NCBI GenBank assembly: GCA_030526765.1
Contig: JAUNCB010000050.1
Location: 1-7,212 of the forward strand
Reading direction: 5' to 3'
DNA length: 7,212 nt
DNA from: Bacillota bacterium
Lineage (GTDB): Bacteria > Bacillota > Clostridia > Lachnospirales > Anaerotignaceae
Positions 5,813 through 7,212 of this stretch are shown one piece after another (position 1 is the first letter of the stretch; every line of letters begins with the position of its first letter). The notes beneath the pieces are model-generated. The model saw only the letters and a list, made by a program, of their open reading frames with translations. It ran no database searches and was not told the origin of the DNA. The position numbers and the translations under genes are program-made.

Positions 5813-6894
5813 CAAACCGCCCCCTGCCCGAATTTCTTGATGGCAACCGCTTTTTCAGGCTTCCAGCATACATATACCGCTGCGCCCTCCTTCACCGCCT
5901 GATCCTGCTCGAATCTGGAATATTTCACTTCCATACCGCCCTTCAGATCGATGGCAGTTTTCACCACAGAGCCCTGATAGATAAAGTCCTTGATGGTGCC
6001 GGACAATGTAAAGCCTTTCACAGGAGAAGGAGAAGCCTCCAGATATTCGGGACGGATGGAAACATGCATTTCCTCTCCCACAGCAAAATCCTCGCCGCAC
6101 ACCTGCACTGTGCCTTCTTCCGTTTCCACAGTCAGCACATTGCCTTCTTTTTCGATGACCTTGCCGTCAAAAATATTGGATTCTCCGATAAATCCGGCAA
6201 CAAATCTTGTTTTGGGATTTTCGTAAATTTCTGTAGGGCTGTCCAGCTGCTCCAGAATGCCGTCATGCATAACTGCGATCCTGTCGCTCATGGTCAATGC
6301 TTCCTCCTGATCGTGGGTAACATAAATAAATGTAATGCCCAGCTTCTTCTGCAGACGCTTCAGTTCGATCTGCATCTGCTTACGCAGCTTCAGGTCCAGT
6401 GCCCCCAGAGGTTCATCCAGCAGCAGCACCTTCGGTCTGTTTACCAGCGCACGGGCAATGGCCACGCGCTGCTTCTGCCCGCCGGAAAGCTCGTCCGGTT
6501 TTCTTTTGGCATAGGGCTCCATCTGCACCATTCTCAGCATTTCCGTTACGCGCTCATTGATCTCTGCCTTGGGCACCTTTTTGATGGTCAGACCATAGGC
6601 AATATTATTGAATACTGTCATATGAGGGAACAGCGCATAATTCTGGAACACTGTGTTTACATTTCTTTCAAAGGGTTCCTTATTTTCTACTCTTTCGCCT
6701 TCCACCTTGATCGTGCCTGCAGAAGCCTCTTCAAAACCTGCAATCATACGAAGGGTCGTTGTTTTACCGCAGCCGGAGGGGCCCAGAAGGGTCAGAAATT
6801 CGCCCTCTGCAATCTCCAGATTCAAATCCTTTACGACCTCATTGTTGCCAAATCTTTTTACTACACCTTCTAAGGTAATAATGGGTTGTTTCAT
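5812..6894 (-). CDS. potA: PotA-like ABC transporter ATP-binding protein
   Basis: This 360-residue cytoplasmic ATPase powers the import system. Motifs in order are Walker A GPSGCGKTT (38-46), the Q-loop at Q84 within FQNYALFPHMTV, signature LSGGQKQR (136-143), Walker B VLLLDEP (156-162, catalytic E161), D-loop GALD (164-167) and the switch histidine H194 in VTHDQEEAL. The C-terminal third, from about 235, is a TOBE-type regulatory domain with SIRPE (279-283), as in PotA, MalK and related importers. The start is taken as the ATG at 6892-6894 because AGGTG (6903-6907) lies 8 bp upstream. A GTG at 6901-6903 is in frame but overlaps that site. It is the first gene of the operon, about 54 nt after the predicted transcription start, and overlaps potB by one base. 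In many Gram-positive sugar importers one ATPase is shared. Here a dedicated one is encoded. Confidence 0.94.
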   Translation of the reverse strand: MKQPIITLEGVVKRFGNNEVVKDLNLEIAEGEFLTLLGPSGCGKTTTLRMIAGFEEASAGTIKVEGERVENKEPFERNVNTVFQNYALFPHMTVFNNIAYGLTIKKVPKAEINERVTEMLRMVQMEPYAKRKPDELSGGQKQRVAIARALVNRPKVLLLDEPLGALDLKLRKQMQIELKRLQKKLGITFIYVTHDQEEALTMSDRIAVMHDGILEQLDSPTEIYENPKTRFVAGFIGESNIFDGKVIEKEGNVLTVETEEGTVQVCGEDFAVGEEMHVSIRPEYLEASPSPVKGFTLSGTIKDFIYQGSVVKTAIDLKGGMEVKYSRFEQDQAVKEGAAVYVCWKPEKAVAIKKFGQGAV

Positions 6895-6934
6895 ACTTGC
6901 CACACCTTTTCTCGTTCACTTGTTCTATGATTTG

Positions 6935-6957
6935 AGTATAATTCCTCGCATAATACT
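6935..6957. promoter_or_regulatory. Imperfect dyad over the -10 region and transcription start (possible operator)
   Basis: AGTATAAT (6935-6942) and ATAATACT (6950-6957) form an inverted repeat with one mismatched pair around a 7-bp spacer. It overlaps the predicted -10 box and start point, the usual place for a repressor. The dyad is AT-rich and could arise by chance, so the operator role is inference only. Confidence 0.35.
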
Positions 6958-6983
6958 ATAGCACCACCAAGAAAATATTACAA
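6955..6983 (-). promoter_or_regulatory. Predicted sigma-A promoter of the transporter-frl operon
   Basis: On the minus strand, -35 TTGTAA (6978-6983, 4 of 6 consensus bases) and -10 TATAGT (6955-6960, 5 of 6) are separated by exactly 17 bp. The start point would be near 6948, giving a leader of about 54 nt before the ATPase ATG. That is too short for most riboswitches. No comparable promoter was noticed between the other genes. Confidence 0.65.
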
Positions 6984-7008
6984 TAAAGGTTTCCAATCGT
7001 TTTATTTC

Positions 7009-7025
7009 TTGTGCGAACTGCACAA
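7009..7025. promoter_or_regulatory. Perfect palindrome upstream of the promoter (possible regulator site)
   Basis: TTGTGC (7009-7014) and GCACAA (7020-7025) form a perfect 6+6 dyad with a 5-bp spacer, centred about 69 bp upstream of the predicted transcription start. The symmetry and position suit a dimeric activator, or a repressor acting from upstream. It has no T-tract and lies between genes, so it is not a terminator. The binding protein is unknown, and no regulator gene lies within the window. Confidence 0.45.
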
Positions 7026-7034
7026 ATATATTCT

Positions 7035-7046
7035 ATTGCAAGCAAT
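7035..7046. promoter_or_regulatory. Second short palindrome upstream of the promoter
   Basis: ATTGC and GCAAT flank a 2-bp centre. This dyad lies about 23 bp, roughly two helical turns, from the centre of the palindrome at 7009-7025. Paired sites on one face of the helix would fit cooperative binding, but the element is short and the assignment is weak. Confidence 0.3.
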
Positions 7047-7114
7047 CAATTCGACATGATTTTCATTCAGTTTAACAAATCCTCCCCATAGTCCCTTTTC
7101 AAAATATGCCCATA

Positions 7115-7149
7115 TAAAAAGCTGTGTGTGGATTTCCCGCACACAGCTT
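7115..7149 (-). terminator. Intrinsic terminator of the upstream gene
   Basis: A perfect 10-bp stem (AAGCTGTGTG at 7119-7128 with CACACAGCTT at 7140-7149), extendable inward by G-C pairs, is followed on the minus strand by TTTTTAT. It begins about 5 bp after the stop codon of the partial upstream gene, so it separates that gene from the transporter-frl operon. Between this terminator and the promoter (6984-7114) only the two dyads at 7009-7046 stand out. Confidence 0.88.
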
Positions 7150-7154
7150 CAGCC

Positions 7155-7212
7155 TTATCCCTTATATTCTCTTAAAAAACCGATCAGTTTTTCGATATCT
7201 GCCCGATTGTTA
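7155..7212 (-). CDS. C-terminal end of an unidentified upstream gene (partial)
   Basis: Reading the minus strand from the window edge, 18 codons are visible, giving NNRADIEKLIGFLREYKG before TAA at 7155-7157. The Lys/Glu/Leu-rich amphipathic composition and the terminator directly after the stop support a real gene end. There is too little to assign a family. It could be a regulator of the operon, but nothing visible shows that. Confidence 0.6.
   Translation of the reverse strand, partial: NNRADIEKLIGFLREYKG

Noticed and set aside
5794..6873. A 359-codon plus-strand frame opposite the ABC ATPase
   Set aside because: The minus-strand frame carries every ABC motif in order, and the plus-strand frame is a His/Cys/Phe-rich shadow.
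6895..6954. A riboswitch or T-box in the operon leader
   Set aside because: The predicted leader is only about 54 nt, with no T-box sequence and no terminator before the first gene.
6984..7080. A catabolite-responsive element (CcpA cre site)
   Set aside because: Stretches such as TGAAAATCATGTCG resemble the consensus in part but lack the central CG and the required symmetry.

Overview
The window looks like a chromosomal segment of a Gram-positive anaerobe of class Clostridia, probably a gut commensal. The signs are strong GGAGG-type ribosome binding sites before almost every gene, a lipoprotein signal on the binding protein, intrinsic terminators with long U-tracts, moderate GC content and FrlBCD-like enzymes. 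The genus cannot be named from the sequence. All genes are on the minus strand, so the window reads right to left.

Right edge (7212 to about 6895): the last 18 codons of an unidentified upstream gene, its intrinsic terminator, then an AT-rich intergenic region with a good sigma-A-type promoter (TTGTAA, 17 bp, TATAGT) and three dyads that could be operators. Next comes one tightly packed operon of seven genes: a PotA-like ABC ATPase (5812-6894), PotB-like and PotC-like permeases (4937-5812 and 4115-4936), a PotD-like lipoprotein (3053-4099), an FrlB-like SIS-domain deglycase (2048-3046), an FrlC-like epimerase (881-1705) and an FrlD-like kinase (86-880). A strong intrinsic terminator closes it at 20-60.

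Together the genes form a plausible pathway for Amadori (glycated amino acid) compounds. The transporter would import fructoselysine or a relative, FrlD would phosphorylate it at C6, FrlB would split it to glucose 6-phosphate and the free amino acid, and FrlC would bring in the psicose-type epimer. The notable twist is the transporter. It is of the spermidine/putrescine (Pot) type, not the APC permease (FrlA) of E. coli or the CUT1-type sugar ABC transporter (FrlONM) of Bacillus. Several residues that hold polyamines in E. coli PotD are replaced in the binding protein.

The most unusual piece is the 342-bp gap between frlB and frlC. It is filled, from the frlB stop codon to the frlC Shine-Dalgarno sequence, with about 13 consecutive inverted repeats of different sequence, many with 3-nt loops. 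One is followed by a U-rich tract and should act as an intrinsic terminator inside the operon. This array is the best candidate for something undescribed.
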